A DNA stretch of 34,383 nucleotides from Arthrobacter ipis (lineage in GTDB: Bacteria > Actinomycetota > Actinomycetes > Actinomycetales > Micrococcaceae): positions 68,432 through 102,814 of the forward strand of contig NZ_JAAOXD010000007.1 in assembly GCF_014694315.1 (NCBI RefSeq). Reading direction: 5' to 3'. Under the pieces are notes generated by a model, which searched no databases, was not told where the DNA came from, and was given only the letters and a program-made list of their open reading frames with translations. The number at the start of each line of letters is the position of its first letter. Position 1 is the stretch's first letter. A program made the position numbers and the translations under genes. Of the stretch, positions 15,218 to 24,109 are shown piece by piece.

Positions 15218-16300
15218 GTGCCACAGTCGGCGGCCTTCGTGCCCCTTCCTAAGCTTGCACCGGGTGATCGAGTGGCTGTTCTGTCCCCGTCGTTTGCAGC
15301 GCCCGGGTTCGCGCCGGCTATTCATGAGCGCGCTATGCAGCGGCTCTTCTCCGTGACGGGGCTCGTGCCCGTGGAGTATGCGACGACCCGCACCCTGGGG
15401 GCGTCGGCTCAGGAACGCGCCGCCGACGTAAACGCTGCGTTCGCTGACCCCAGCATCCGAGCCATCTTCACAACCGTGGGCGGCGACGACCAGATTACCG
15501 TCGTGACTCACCTCAATGGCGAACTTGCACGCTCGGACCCGAAGCCATTCTTCGGCTATAGCGACAACACCAATATTCTCAACTGGTTATGGTCTCTAAG
15601 CATCCCAGGATATTACGGCGGGTCAACTCAAGTGCACATCGGACCGGGCCCCCATATCGACGAGGTTCACCTGACCTCACTACACGCTGCCCTCTTCGAA
15701 GATACCCGTCTGAATATTTTCGATCCAGGTGAGTCAGAAGATTTTGGAGCGGACTGGCGTTCGCCCAGCGCTCTGACGAATTTCGGTTCCCGTGAGCGCA
15801 GTGAGCCTTGGCTGTGGGCGGGACCAAGGCGTATAGCAGAAGGCGGCACTTGGGGCGGGTGCTTCGAGGTCATAGACCAGCTTGCGCTTGCGGACCGACT
15901 GCCTCCGCTCGAGCGCCTTCAGGGCAAAATCCTCCTTCTCGAAGCAAGCGAAGAGATTCCACCGGCAGTGCAGATCAGGAGGTGGGTACGAGGTCTCGGG
16001 GAAAGGGGTGTCCTCGCTGCTGTTGACGGAGTCATGGTCGCGCGACCTCCAGTGAGCAACCATGGGGTTGTGCCGTCTCCGCACGATCGCGAACAGCTCC
16101 GGACGAGTCATTACGAGGCAGTAATTAGTGAGATTGCGCGCTACAACGATGATGCCGTCGTCTGCCTCGGGGTCCCTTTCGGGCACACTCGTCCTCAGTG
16201 GATCTTGCCCTATGGCGGGGGCATTCGGCTAGACGGTCATGCGCGGGTCGTTACCGCCGACTACAACCCGGGTGCACCGTCCAGCTCAACAATCTGTTGA
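15218..16300 (+). CDS. S66 LD-carboxypeptidase / MccF-like serine peptidase, 360 aa
   Basis: GTG 15218 is the first start giving a full-length family member (start MPQSAAFVPLPKLAPGDRVA). It has the S66 fold signatures: VAVLSPSFAAPG near the N-terminus, VGGDDQITVVTHL, then the nucleophile in FFGYSDNTN (Ser115), the acidic member in LLLEASEE (Glu242) and the His in GVPFGHTRPQW (His323). The spacing matches the Ser-Glu-His triad of LD-carboxypeptidases and MccF. The family cleaves L,D-peptide bonds in peptidoglycan recycling or, in MccF, inactivates microcin-C-type peptide-nucleotide toxins. The protein is full length and intact, unlike its neighbours. It follows the dead LamG copy by 40 nt; no good Shine-Dalgarno is seen. 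Confidence 0.85.
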   Translation: MPQSAAFVPLPKLAPGDRVAVLSPSFAAPGFAPAIHERAMQRLFSVTGLVPVEYATTRTLGASAQERAADVNAAFADPSIRAIFTTVGGDDQITVVTHLNGELARSDPKPFFGYSDNTNILNWLWSLSIPGYYGGSTQVHIGPGPHIDEVHLTSLHAALFEDTRLNIFDPGESEDFGADWRSPSALTNFGSRERSEPWLWAGPRRIAEGGTWGGCFEVIDQLALADRLPPLERLQGKILLLEASEEIPPAVQIRRWVRGLGERGVLAAVDGVMVARPPVSNHGVVPSPHDREQLRTSHYEAVISEIARYNDDAVVCLGVPFGHTRPQWILPYGGGIRLDGHARVVTADYNPGAPSSSTIC

Positions 16301-16846
16301 GGTTGGCTAAGGCTCACAGTGTAGCTTTCACGTCCTCAGTGGACAGGACCTTCAGCCGGGCGAAAGCGTCGGCCCCGCCGCTGCCTCCTAAGCTCATCCT
16401 CGATAGTGGGGTGAGCCTAGTTACTGTCGGCAAAACGATGAGCGGGCCCCTACAGGCCCTGTTGGCCCAGCTTTTAGACACGCTTCCGCTTACTTGGAGC
16501 ACTTACGCGCCGGAACCGGACCTTGTGGTAGAGCTCTTCATTACCCACGGCGTTCCAGTGGGTATATTGCCTGGGGGGACCTATCCGGCTTGTATCTCTT
16601 AAGCACCCTCCTGTTGAGGTGGGGTGGTCGTCGCGGTTGCCGGGAAGGAACAACCCACGTACGCAGAACTCCTCGCAGAACTGCCGCTCGCAGAGTGCGA
16701 TGACCGGGACAGGGCTCGCCTCCATTCGCTGAAAACTTTGCCCAGTCGGATGGTTCCGGGACTTCGATTTAGACGCACCAGAACATCAACCACCAGCACC
16801 GAAAGCTCCGAGAAAATATCCTGAGATCGGCCCGTCGCTACGTCGC
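16301..16846. other. About 550 nt, no assignable gene
   Basis: The plus and minus strands both show short open frames (for example minus 16314-16502 ending ADAFARLKVLSTEDVKATL, and plus 16624-16824 beginning with a GTG and reading KEQPTYAELLAELPLAE). Either could be a gene fragment, but neither has both a ribosome site and a recognisable family. Given the surrounding remnants, decayed coding DNA is likely. Confidence 0.3.
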
Positions 16847-17127
16847 GCTTCCAAAGGTTCATCACAGAGGACCTCGGCGCCACGCTGGTCCGTCCCGACC
16901 GCAAGGACGAGAAACCTTGCTTCGGCCGGTTCGGGGGACCGCCATTGGATCGGATCCGTCTTCGACACCCTCAAAGGTCAGCTCGACCTCGAATATCAGG
17001 GAGGACGCACCGTCGAGACGTCCACGCCCGCTTCGGCTCCAGACGCCTCACACTCGCTGCCGGGATCCGGTACGACTGGCATACCAAAATGCGCCGCAAA
17101 CGCTCGCTGACCACCTACGAGCACTAA
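16847..17127 (+). pseudogene. IS982-family transposase C-terminal remnant
   Basis: The plus strand reads FQRFITEDLGATLVRPDRKD, then EKPCFGRFGG, in one frame; HWIGSVFDTLKGQLDLEYQG, then GRTVE, in a second; and VHARFGSRRLTLAAGIRYDW, then RRKRSLTTYEH and TAA, in a third. This is the C-terminal third of an IS982-type transposase (signature SV.DTLKGQL.LE..GGRT ... RSLTAYDH). The N-terminal part and the ends of the element are missing. At least two frameshifts are present. Confidence 0.65.
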
Positions 17128-17189
17128 AACCCCAGGAATCGATGGGAATGGCGAAGTGCACCGGACCGGGCGGGGATAACGCCAGCCCG

Positions 17190-17350
17190 ATCGCGGGTTC
17201 CTCCAACTGCTGGACACACAGCTGCAAGTGCTGGGCCCGGACCACCCGGCACCCTCGCCACCCGACATCAATTGATGTCTGGACCAGGGACGACACCGGC
17301 GATCACCGCGATCCGTGAGCTGCAGGGGCAGTACGGCCATCTTCGACATC
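17190..17350 (+). pseudogene. TPR-repeat remnant from an NB-ARC/STAND-type protein
   Basis: The plus strand reads FLQLLDTQLQVLGPDHPA, which then must change frame to TLATRHQLMSGPGTTPAITA and IRELQGQYGHL. The VLGPDHPATLATRH pattern is the kinesin-light-chain-type TPR repeat found in actinobacterial NB-ARC/TPR signalling proteins. About one and a half repeats remain, with no surrounding gene. It starts about 60 nt after the IS982 remnant, so a transposon-mediated deletion may have removed the rest. Confidence 0.5.
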
Positions 17351-17406
17351 CGATGAACAGCTGTTCGACTCGCACTTCACCTGCCTCCACGGCTATGTAT
17401 GGCCTG

Positions 17407-18495
17407 TCACCCGCGCCGCTGCCACTCGCCGCTGTACCCGGCGGGCCGGAACCCCAGCGCCACGTTGATAGCCAGCATATGTTCGTTCTCCGCCGCGTTG
17501 AACGTCAGGATCCGTTCAACCGACGGACGTTCAGCCTCCAACCGCCGCAGATTCAGTATCTTGACCAGCATGCCGAGCCGGTTGCCGCGATGGGCCCTGG
17601 CAACCAATGTGTCGTCCTGCACCGCTAACCAGGGTTTTGATGCGGAGTACTGCAGGACCGAGTAAGCGGCCAGCTCGCCACTTGGCTTGTGCCGCGCCAC
17701 GGAGACCAGAGACTCCATGCCGGACTGCTCCCACTCATTCTCGACGTGCCGGACACGCTTGGCGTCCCAAACCTGCGGGTCGAAGTGGAGATCCCCTGCC
17801 GGGGTGTCGGTGCTCATCCGGGACATGAGAACGGCCATCTGATCGATGTATTCGTCGGGGCAGCGGTCCGTCCAGCTGAGGAGGTCATAGCAGTTCCCGG
17901 CGATCGGGCCTGCCTTCTGCTCCAAGGCATCCAGCTTTCCATCCGGCACGGGAAAATCCAGGGCGCTGAACTGGGTGACCTGTTCCAGCGTGTAGCCGGC
18001 GGCCAGTGCGAACTTCACCGCACGGGAATCCGCGGGCACACCGCCGGTGCCTGTTGCCGGCTTCAGGATGTCGGGTCCGTGGGGATCAAAGCTGGCGGCA
18101 TGTTCGGTGGAACTCTGCAGTGTAGTACGGCTGTGGCCGGCGGCGAATTCCTCCGCATGCCGCAGGAGCATCTGCCCGATTCCCCTACCCGTGAACTCAT
18201 TCAGAACGTCAACCCGGACCATCGCAACGTGGAGGTTCTCCGCCAGCGGCAGACCGATACTCGATCTGGCCACCATGCGCCCATCGAGGCGGACGTAGTA
18301 GAACCGCGCCTGCTTGTAGTCGTCGTCCCGCCATGATTCAAGGCGTGCTTCGCGGGGATTGGCCAGGTCAAGGTTCCCCCACGTTTCCAGTATCAGGGCG
18401 TCGCTGAGTTCGCTGAACTCCAGGAAATCTTTGGCCTCCGGCGAGTCGGTCGAGGACGGCAGGACCAGAGGTTCTATGCGGAAAGACGGCGCCAT
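17407..18495 (-). CDS. GNAT-family protein with two tandem acetyltransferase domains, 362 aa
   Basis: ATG 18495 (MAPSFRIEPLVLPSSTDSPE) is chosen because GCGAGG lies about 8 nt upstream. The frame is open further up to 18897, but that extension is low-complexity and lacks a start signal. The N-terminal GNAT domain shows the acetyl-CoA binding motif VDVLNEFTGRGIGQMLLRHA. The C-terminal domain has DDTLVARAHRGNRLGMLVKI followed by TFNAAENEHMLAINVALGFR, the classic N-x(3)-M-x(2)-(I/L)N-x-x-LGF ending. Such tandem GNATs resemble mycothiol-synthase-like and Eis-like acetyltransferases. The substrate is unknown. It is transcribed towards the TPR remnant, away from the TIR-STAND gene. Confidence 0.8.
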   Translation of the reverse strand: MAPSFRIEPLVLPSSTDSPEAKDFLEFSELSDALILETWGNLDLANPREARLESWRDDDYKQARFYYVRLDGRMVARSSIGLPLAENLHVAMVRVDVLNEFTGRGIGQMLLRHAEEFAAGHSRTTLQSSTEHAASFDPHGPDILKPATGTGGVPADSRAVKFALAAGYTLEQVTQFSALDFPVPDGKLDALEQKAGPIAGNCYDLLSWTDRCPDEYIDQMAVLMSRMSTDTPAGDLHFDPQVWDAKRVRHVENEWEQSGMESLVSVARHKPSGELAAYSVLQYSASKPWLAVQDDTLVARAHRGNRLGMLVKILNLRRLEAERPSVERILTFNAAENEHMLAINVALGFRPAGYSGEWQRRG

Positions 18496-19318
18496 GGGAT
18501 CAGCCTCGCGAGACGGGGCGGTCTTCGACCGCAGGCACCGGTGGGACTTGGTTGCTGTTGTTATGAACACAGCGTTGCTCCTCATCAGGGACGTGAACGG
18601 TTTGTTGTTTTGCAGAGCCGCGCCGAACTTGTCTCCGTGCAGTACCCACTGCCGTTTATTGCAGTGGTGGTTCCGCTTACGGGGCGTTCGATACACAGGG
18701 CTTCTTCTCTCGGAGCCGCCCTTCAAGTCTGCGGCTGCGCGTACGCTGTCCGCTTCCGTGCCACCACTGCTGTCGCCGCTGTCCGTTGGGAAGCCCGCTT
18801 CTCGGCCGCTCGGGCGCCTGGATACGAATCGGAAGCCCGGCATTCGTTCAGCCTTTGTGCCCACAGAGGTGAAAATCATGATGGGCGCCGCTCGCATTGA
18901 TCACCCACTTCGATCGTTATTTCGCCGAACCTCTTTGTAGTCCCACCACAAAACGACGCCTTGCGCAGACCAACCGACTAGTTCCGCGCCAGCTTCAGCA
19001 GCTGTACGTTGATATTGGCCCCTGAATCGGTGGGCCGTTTCACCAAGGACGGTGGAACGGTGACGAGGACGAGAGCCAAATCGTAGATCGTAGATGGAAC
19101 GAAAGCAGCTGAGGCTACGGTCGAGATGGACAGGTACATCTAAGAATTACTCGGATCCGAACGCAGTGGGCCCGCCTCCCACGGTGGCCAAAGGGTTTCA
19201 AAAGTGAAGGCAAGCGATCAGCCGGTATCTCGATTGAATTTCGACCGCTATGTGTAAGTCTTTTTAACTATTGATTTGGAAGAGCTGTGGATCCCCGTAG
19301 TAACCCCATGGAGCCAAC
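18496..19318. other. Intergenic region of about 820 nt upstream of the TIR-STAND gene
   Basis: This stretch lies between two divergent genes. The minus strand from 18897 to 18496 is open in the GNAT frame but has poor composition (many Arg, Ser, Pro), so it is probably leader DNA. A 53-codon ORF is at 18978-19139 (minus). The last 60 nt before 19319 are AT-richer (TCTTTTTAACTATTGATTT near 19258-19276), which could hold the promoter of the large gene, though I see no clear -35/-10 pair. Confidence 0.35.
18978..19139 (-). CDS. Possible small protein, 53 aa
   Basis: ATG at 19139, stop TAG at 18978-18980. The peptide starts MYLSISTVASAAFVPSTIYD, continues LALVLVTVPPSLVKRPTDSG and ends VQLLKLARN. 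It has one moderately hydrophobic stretch and natural composition, but no Shine-Dalgarno sequence. It lies divergent to the TIR-STAND gene, 180 nt away, in a place where a small regulator or antitoxin could sit. It could equally be chance or the tail of a lost gene. Confidence 0.3.
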   Translation of the reverse strand: MYLSISTVASAAFVPSTIYDLALVLVTVPPSLVKRPTDSGANINVQLLKLARN

Positions 19319-22300
19319 ATGTCTCGTATTTTCCTGAGTCACTCGAGCAGGGACACCCGTCAGGCGATCGCCTTGAAACGCTGGCTGGCGGATCAAGACC
19401 CGGCCTTGGCCCAAGAGATCTTTCTGGATCTCGATCCAGTGACCGGTATAGCCCCTGGCGAACGGTGGAAGGAGGCGTTGCTGCGGGCCAACGAACGATG
19501 CGAGGCCGTGATCTGCCTGCTTTCGGCCGCTTGGGAGGATTCTCGCGAGTGCGTAGCCGAGTACCGGACCGCAGAAAATCTCGGCAAGCTGATCCTCTGC
19601 GCCCGCCTGGAGCCACTGCAGGACACAGAAATCACAGACGAGTGGCAGCGCTGCGACCTGTTTGGTCCCGGAGCCACAACTGGGGTCACCGTCAACGACA
19701 ACGGCGGCCCGGTGGTCTTCCTCACAGAGGGCCTGCAACGACTTCGGCAGGGTCTGCTGCGGGCAGGGATCGGTGCCGAGTTTTTCCCCTGGCCACCGCC
19801 ACAGGACCCGCAGCGTGCACCTTACAGGGGGTGGGAACCCTTGGAGGAGGCCGATGCAGCGGTGTTCTTTGGCCGGGACGGGCAAATAGTTCGAGGTCTC
19901 GATACGCTGCGCGCGATGCGTGGTGCAGGTGTCGAATCCATGTTCGTCATCCTTGGACCCTCGGGTGCTGGCAAATCCTCTTTCCTGCGAGCGGGCCTAC
20001 TGCCCCGGTTACGGCGGGACGACCGGCAGTTCGTTGTCTTAGACATCATCCGCCCCGAGCGAAACCCGCTCACCGGGGATAGAGGCCTAGCCTGTTCGAT
20101 ACATGCCTTGCGCAGCAGCCTGGGTCTACGTACCCCCGCCTTAGGCGAAATCAAACGCGCTTGTATCGAGGAGGACATCGAACGGCTGATTGGGTGGCTG
20201 ACCGAAGCCCGGCAGACTGCCGCAGGCCGACTGCTGGGGCTGCCGTCAGCCACGCCCCCACCGACGCTGGTTTTGCCGTTGGACCAAGCGGAAGAGCTCT
20301 TCAACACCGACGCCGGTCCAGAGGCCTCCCGGTTCCTGTCCCTATTCGGCCGGCTACTGGAGCATAAGGCAGGGACCGTCCCGGCATTGATCGCGGCAGG
20401 GACAATCCGCGCGGATCTCTACGAGGCGTTGCAGACCGCCCCGGCGTTGGCGAGTGTGAAAAGCATTCTTTTCGATGAACTTAAGCCAATGCCTATCGCC
20501 CGGTTTAGGGAGGTCATTATCGGACCCGCCGCTCGTGCCACCGCGGCGGGGAAGCCCTTAGAGATAGAGCCGGCTCTGGTAGACCAGCTCCTGGCCGAGA
20601 GCGGGAAGGGAGCGGACACACTTCCATTACTCGCACTGACGTTGGGCCGCCTTTACCGCGATTATGCCGCCGATGGGCATTTGACGCTGTCTGATTATGA
20701 CCGGATGGGCGGAATGATGCGTGTGGTTCAGAACGAGGTTGACAGTCTATTGGCTTCCGCCCCGGACCAGCGGCGACAGCAGCTGCAACTGCTTCGTTCC
20801 GTGTTCATCCCCTGGCTCGCAACGGTCAACGTGGACAACGACCAGCCCGTGCGCCGCATCGCACGTCTCTCCGACCTGCCAGAGGAAGCCGGCTATTTGA
20901 TCAATGCGATGGTTCAGAAGCGCTTGCTCGTTCGCGACACGCGAGGTGGGGAGATACTGATCGAGGTCTCGCTTGAGAGTCTCCTTCGTCAGTGGGAGGA
21001 CTTAGTCGACTGGTTGGCGGACGAGCGGGAGGACCTCAAGACAGCCGATATCCTCGAACGGGCGGCTACGGCTTGGAGACACAGTGGTCACAACGACGCC
21101 TGGTTGCTCGAAGGCGTGCGGCTGGCGGGAGCCGAGCGGTTGGCCGCAAAACCTGGGTTCAGCCAACGACTCCACCCGATCCGTGATTTCCTGCAGGCCT
21201 CCAGGCACCGTGAGGAGAGCAGGGCTGAGGCGGAAAAGCAGCGGCAGCTGGCTGAACTTCGAGTCGCACGGGAACAGCGGGAAGCAGCAGAAGCCTATGC
21301 ATTGGTACTGCGGAAACGCTCCCGGGTACTCAAGGCTGTGGTAGCCGCCGCACTTGTCACAGCCTTGGTCGCAGCGGCCGCCTTCCTTCAGGCTTCTGCT
21401 GCACAGCGGGCGGCCACCGAACGCACGCGCGAGGCTATTGCCCGACGGCTGGTCGCGGAAGCACAAGCGTTGTTAGCCGGGGATCACCCAGGAGATGACG
21501 TGCAGGGGCTGAAACAAATCCTCGCCGCCCATGCTATTGCGCCCACGGCGGAGGGGGAAAACAGCATGCTCAACGCGTTATTCGCTCAGGAAGACCTGGA
21601 ACGGATCATCGAAACGAAGGTGGTCATCAATTGCCTCGCGATCAGCCCGGACGGGGCGCGAATGGCGTACGGCAGCGACACAGGCACGGTGGGCTTACTG
21701 GATGTGGCAGATGGAAAGCGACGGGCTGAGGCAGTGGGCGCGCACATGGACAGTGTCGGTGCCGCCACTCCAGGGCCAGGAGAAGTCAAGGCGGTGGCCT
21801 TCAGCCCTGACGGACGCATGTTCGCCTCCGGCGGCATCGATGGCAAAATCCGCAGATGGGACGGTCTTAGCGGGGAGCCAATCGGCGAAGCAATTACAGC
21901 ACACAAGGAAGGAGTGGGGGTCGTAGGGTTCAGTCCCGACGGCAAGACAATAGTCTCCGGGGGCACGGGCCCGGGTATTAACGGGGCACTTCGCCGGTGG
22001 AACGCGAAGACCGGCCAGCCGATCGGCGACACGAACACAACAACCGACTACGGTGAGATTTACCCCGTGGCATTAAGCCCAGACGGCCGAACGATTCTCA
22101 CCAGTAATTTGGCACCCCGCCTATGGGACGCTCGGACTGGCAAGCCGGTCGGACATCCCATCGACTCTTCAGGGATCCGACCCGAAGACCAGGGCCCGAT
22201 GGCCTTTAGCCTCGACCGAAGAATGATGGCCATTGGCGGTCACACCGGCAATGTGCGCCGCTGGGATGTTAGAACTGGCAAACCAATTGGTGGCCCGATG

Positions 22301-23614
22301 ATTGGTCACCGCGGTCCGGTGGCCGATCTTGCATTCAGCCCGGACGGACGCACGATCGCCTCCAGGGATGAGGACGGAACGGTGCGTAGATGGGACGCTG
22401 GCGATGGAAGACTTATTGGCGAACCGGTGATCGCAGGCAAAGGGCCAGTAATTAGTCCGGCGGCCAGCCTGACCTTTAGCCCCGACGGGCAACGACTCCT
22501 AGTCGGCAGTAGTGACGGTACGATTCGATTGTTCAAATCTGGCAGACGGCGGCCCCCCACTACCTCCAAGTTCAATCTCACTGATCCAGTGCAAGGTGCA
22601 GGCGTCAGCCCCGACGGCCGAACCATCGTTTCTGCAGAGGAATTTACGATAACCCGTTGGAATGCAGAGACCGGCGCCAGGATCGGCGAGCCGGTCCCCG
22701 CGCAAGACATGGTGTTCAAGGTAACGTTCAGCCCGGACGGTAAGAGATTCGCCACCATCGGTATAGGCGGTGTGAGGCTCTGGGACACTGGCACCGGCGC
22801 CCCAGTGGGCAAGTCGCTACCGCTACCTTACATATCCGATTCGGCGGCCAACATCGTCGACGCAGCGATAAACGCCGATCGAACCATCATCATTGCCGGA
22901 CTTTCATATAATACGATCCTACGGTGGGACGCACGCACCGGTGACCCAATCGGTAAACCGATTGGCGAGTCAATCCTTGGCGACGAAAAGCAGCTAGCGT
23001 GTCTGGCTCTTAGTCCGGATGGCCGGGTCATCATCGCTGGCACTAAAGATGGTCTTATACGCCGCTGGGATGCGGGCTCGGGTCAGGCCATAGACAAACC
23101 GATCACCGCGGGCAAGGACGAGGTCAAAGACGTGGCGTTCAGCCCGGATGGCCGGAAGTTCGCGAGCGGCGGCGCAGACGGCACGGTGCGACTCTTTGAC
23201 GCCTCCACCGGCGTCCCAATCGGTGAGCCTTCCACCGGACACCAAGGACCCGTAACGAGCGTTTCGTTCAGCCCCGATGGTAACCAAGTCATTTCGGGCG
23301 GCTACGACGACACACTGCGTTGGTGGGACGCCAACACCGGCAAGGGCACCGGCTTCCCAATCGCGCTCCGAGGACAGGGGGGTTTTCTAAGCAGTGTCTC
23401 GCTCAGTAACGACGGCCTGTTCATCACCGTCATTACTGTCGACAAGACCGTCCACCGATTCCCGGTCCCGGCGGCTTGGGAGCGTGAACTGTGCGCGAAG
23501 CTCACCGCGAACATCAGCCGGGAAAAATGGGGTGAATGGGTAGCACCGGACATCGAATACACGGAAATCTGTCCCGGCCTCAACGTACCGTCCGATGTGC
23601 ACGCCACACGATGA
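19319..23614 (+). CDS. TIR - nSTAND NTPase - TM - WD40 (14 repeats) protein, 1431 aa; probable anti-phage NADase/sensor
   Basis: ATG 19319 has GGAG 5 nt upstream. Residues 1-145 are a TIR domain (RIFLSHSSRD at strand A; W72-x2-S75-x2-C78-x2-E81 as the catalytic WxxSxxCxxE motif). A FFGR linker precedes Walker A GPSGAGKSS (213-221); Walker B is LVLPLDQAEELF (317-328). The STAND arginine/winged-helix part extends to about 625, followed by a charged coiled coil (628-665), one TM helix (about 671-693), and 14 WD40 repeats (about 770-1390), enough for two seven-bladed propellers. The C-terminus has the CAKLTANISREKWGEW tail common in WD40-STAND proteins. In known systems the repeat region senses a trigger, the NTPase oligomerises, and the TIR consumes NAD+. 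It stands alone with no partner, so self-contained defence is inferred, not shown. Confidence 0.85.
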   Translation: MSRIFLSHSSRDTRQAIALKRWLADQDPALAQEIFLDLDPVTGIAPGERWKEALLRANERCEAVICLLSAAWEDSRECVAEYRTAENLGKLILCARLEPLQDTEITDEWQRCDLFGPGATTGVTVNDNGGPVVFLTEGLQRLRQGLLRAGIGAEFFPWPPPQDPQRAPYRGWEPLEEADAAVFFGRDGQIVRGLDTLRAMRGAGVESMFVILGPSGAGKSSFLRAGLLPRLRRDDRQFVVLDIIRPERNPLTGDRGLACSIHALRSSLGLRTPALGEIKRACIEEDIERLIGWLTEARQTAAGRLLGLPSATPPPTLVLPLDQAEELFNTDAGPEASRFLSLFGRLLEHKAGTVPALIAAGTIRADLYEALQTAPALASVKSILFDELKPMPIARFREVIIGPAARATAAGKPLEIEPALVDQLLAESGKGADTLPLLALTLGRLYRDYAADGHLTLSDYDRMGGMMRVVQNEVDSLLASAPDQRRQQLQLLRSVFIPWLATVNVDNDQPVRRIARLSDLPEEAGYLINAMVQKRLLVRDTRGGEILIEVSLESLLRQWEDLVDWLADEREDLKTADILERAATAWRHSGHNDAWLLEGVRLAGAERLAAKPGFSQRLHPIRDFLQASRHREESRAEAEKQRQLAELRVAREQREAAEAYALVLRKRSRVLKAVVAAALVTALVAAAAFLQASAAQRAATERTREAIARRLVAEAQALLAGDHPGDDVQGLKQILAAHAIAPTAEGENSMLNALFAQEDLERIIETKVVINCLAISPDGARMAYGSDTGTVGLLDVADGKRRAEAVGAHMDSVGAATPGPGEVKAVAFSPDGRMFASGGIDGKIRRWDGLSGEPIGEAITAHKEGVGVVGFSPDGKTIVSGGTGPGINGALRRWNAKTGQPIGDTNTTTDYGEIYPVALSPDGRTILTSNLAPRLWDARTGKPVGHPIDSSGIRPEDQGPMAFSLDRRMMAIGGHTGNVRRWDVRTGKPIGGPMIGHRGPVADLAFSPDGRTIASRDEDGTVRRWDAGDGRLIGEPVIAGKGPVISPAASLTFSPDGQRLLVGSSDGTIRLFKSGRRRPPTTSKFNLTDPVQGAGVSPDGRTIVSAEEFTITRWNAETGARIGEPVPAQDMVFKVTFSPDGKRFATIGIGGVRLWDTGTGAPVGKSLPLPYISDSAANIVDAAINADRTIIIAGLSYNTILRWDARTGDPIGKPIGESILGDEKQLACLALSPDGRVIIAGTKDGLIRRWDAGSGQAIDKPITAGKDEVKDVAFSPDGRKFASGGADGTVRLFDASTGVPIGEPSTGHQGPVTSVSFSPDGNQVISGGYDDTLRWWDANTGKGTGFPIALRGQGGFLSSVSLSNDGLFITVITVDKTVHRFPVPAAWERELCAKLTANISREKWGEWVAPDIEYTEICPGLNVPSDVHATR

Positions 23615-24109
23615 AGAGCGCTCTAGCCAAGTCATTCAGCTTCGCTCGTACATCCCCGTTCGCGTGCCATACACCGCCCTGAATGCCGCTGCAGCAGGTC
23701 CACGTGGGGCGAATTATTCAGAGAAGGCTTGAAGGCGCCTGTATCTACCGCTGACTCAAGGCGTCAGGGGCCGTAGTCAGTCCCAGGACATTTGGCGGTG
23801 AGCATTACCGGTCCACCCTCGCTGGGTGCGCGAAAAGCCGCGGAACCTCCAAACAAAGAGCCAGTCCAGCTCCCGAGTACGGCCGTGCGCTTCCCCAGGG
23901 GCTCGTTCTACCGTGCTGGCACGGATGCCGCAGGCCCCAAGCAGACGCAGACTAGGAATGCGGCGTCAGAAAAGGTGCTCCCAGCACCGATCGCCACGCT
24001 AAGAGTGTCCTAGGGTGGGACCGTTTTCTGTCCGGGCACTCATCGCAGAATAAGTACGCCGCACCGTTCACATAACCACGGTCATAAACACCCCATTGGA
24101 GTGATCAAA
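23615..24109. other. About 500 nt without a supported gene; promoter region of the LamG gene
   Basis: An open frame at 23792-24013 begins with TTG and has poor composition, so it is not called. The last 60 nt (24050-24109) are similar to 14655-14710 upstream of the dead LamG copy (both contain a CATAACCA element), so this leader was duplicated together with the gene and may hold its promoter. Confidence 0.35.

Noticed and set aside
18496..18897. N-terminal extension of the GNAT protein by 134 residues
   Set aside because: Low-complexity, Arg/Ser/Pro-rich, no start signal; ATG 18495 has a good ribosome site and gives the usual domain layout.
22169..23635. Multiple minus-strand ORFs inside the TIR-STAND gene
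   Set aside because: They mirror the WD40 repeat codons on the opposite strand and are shadows.
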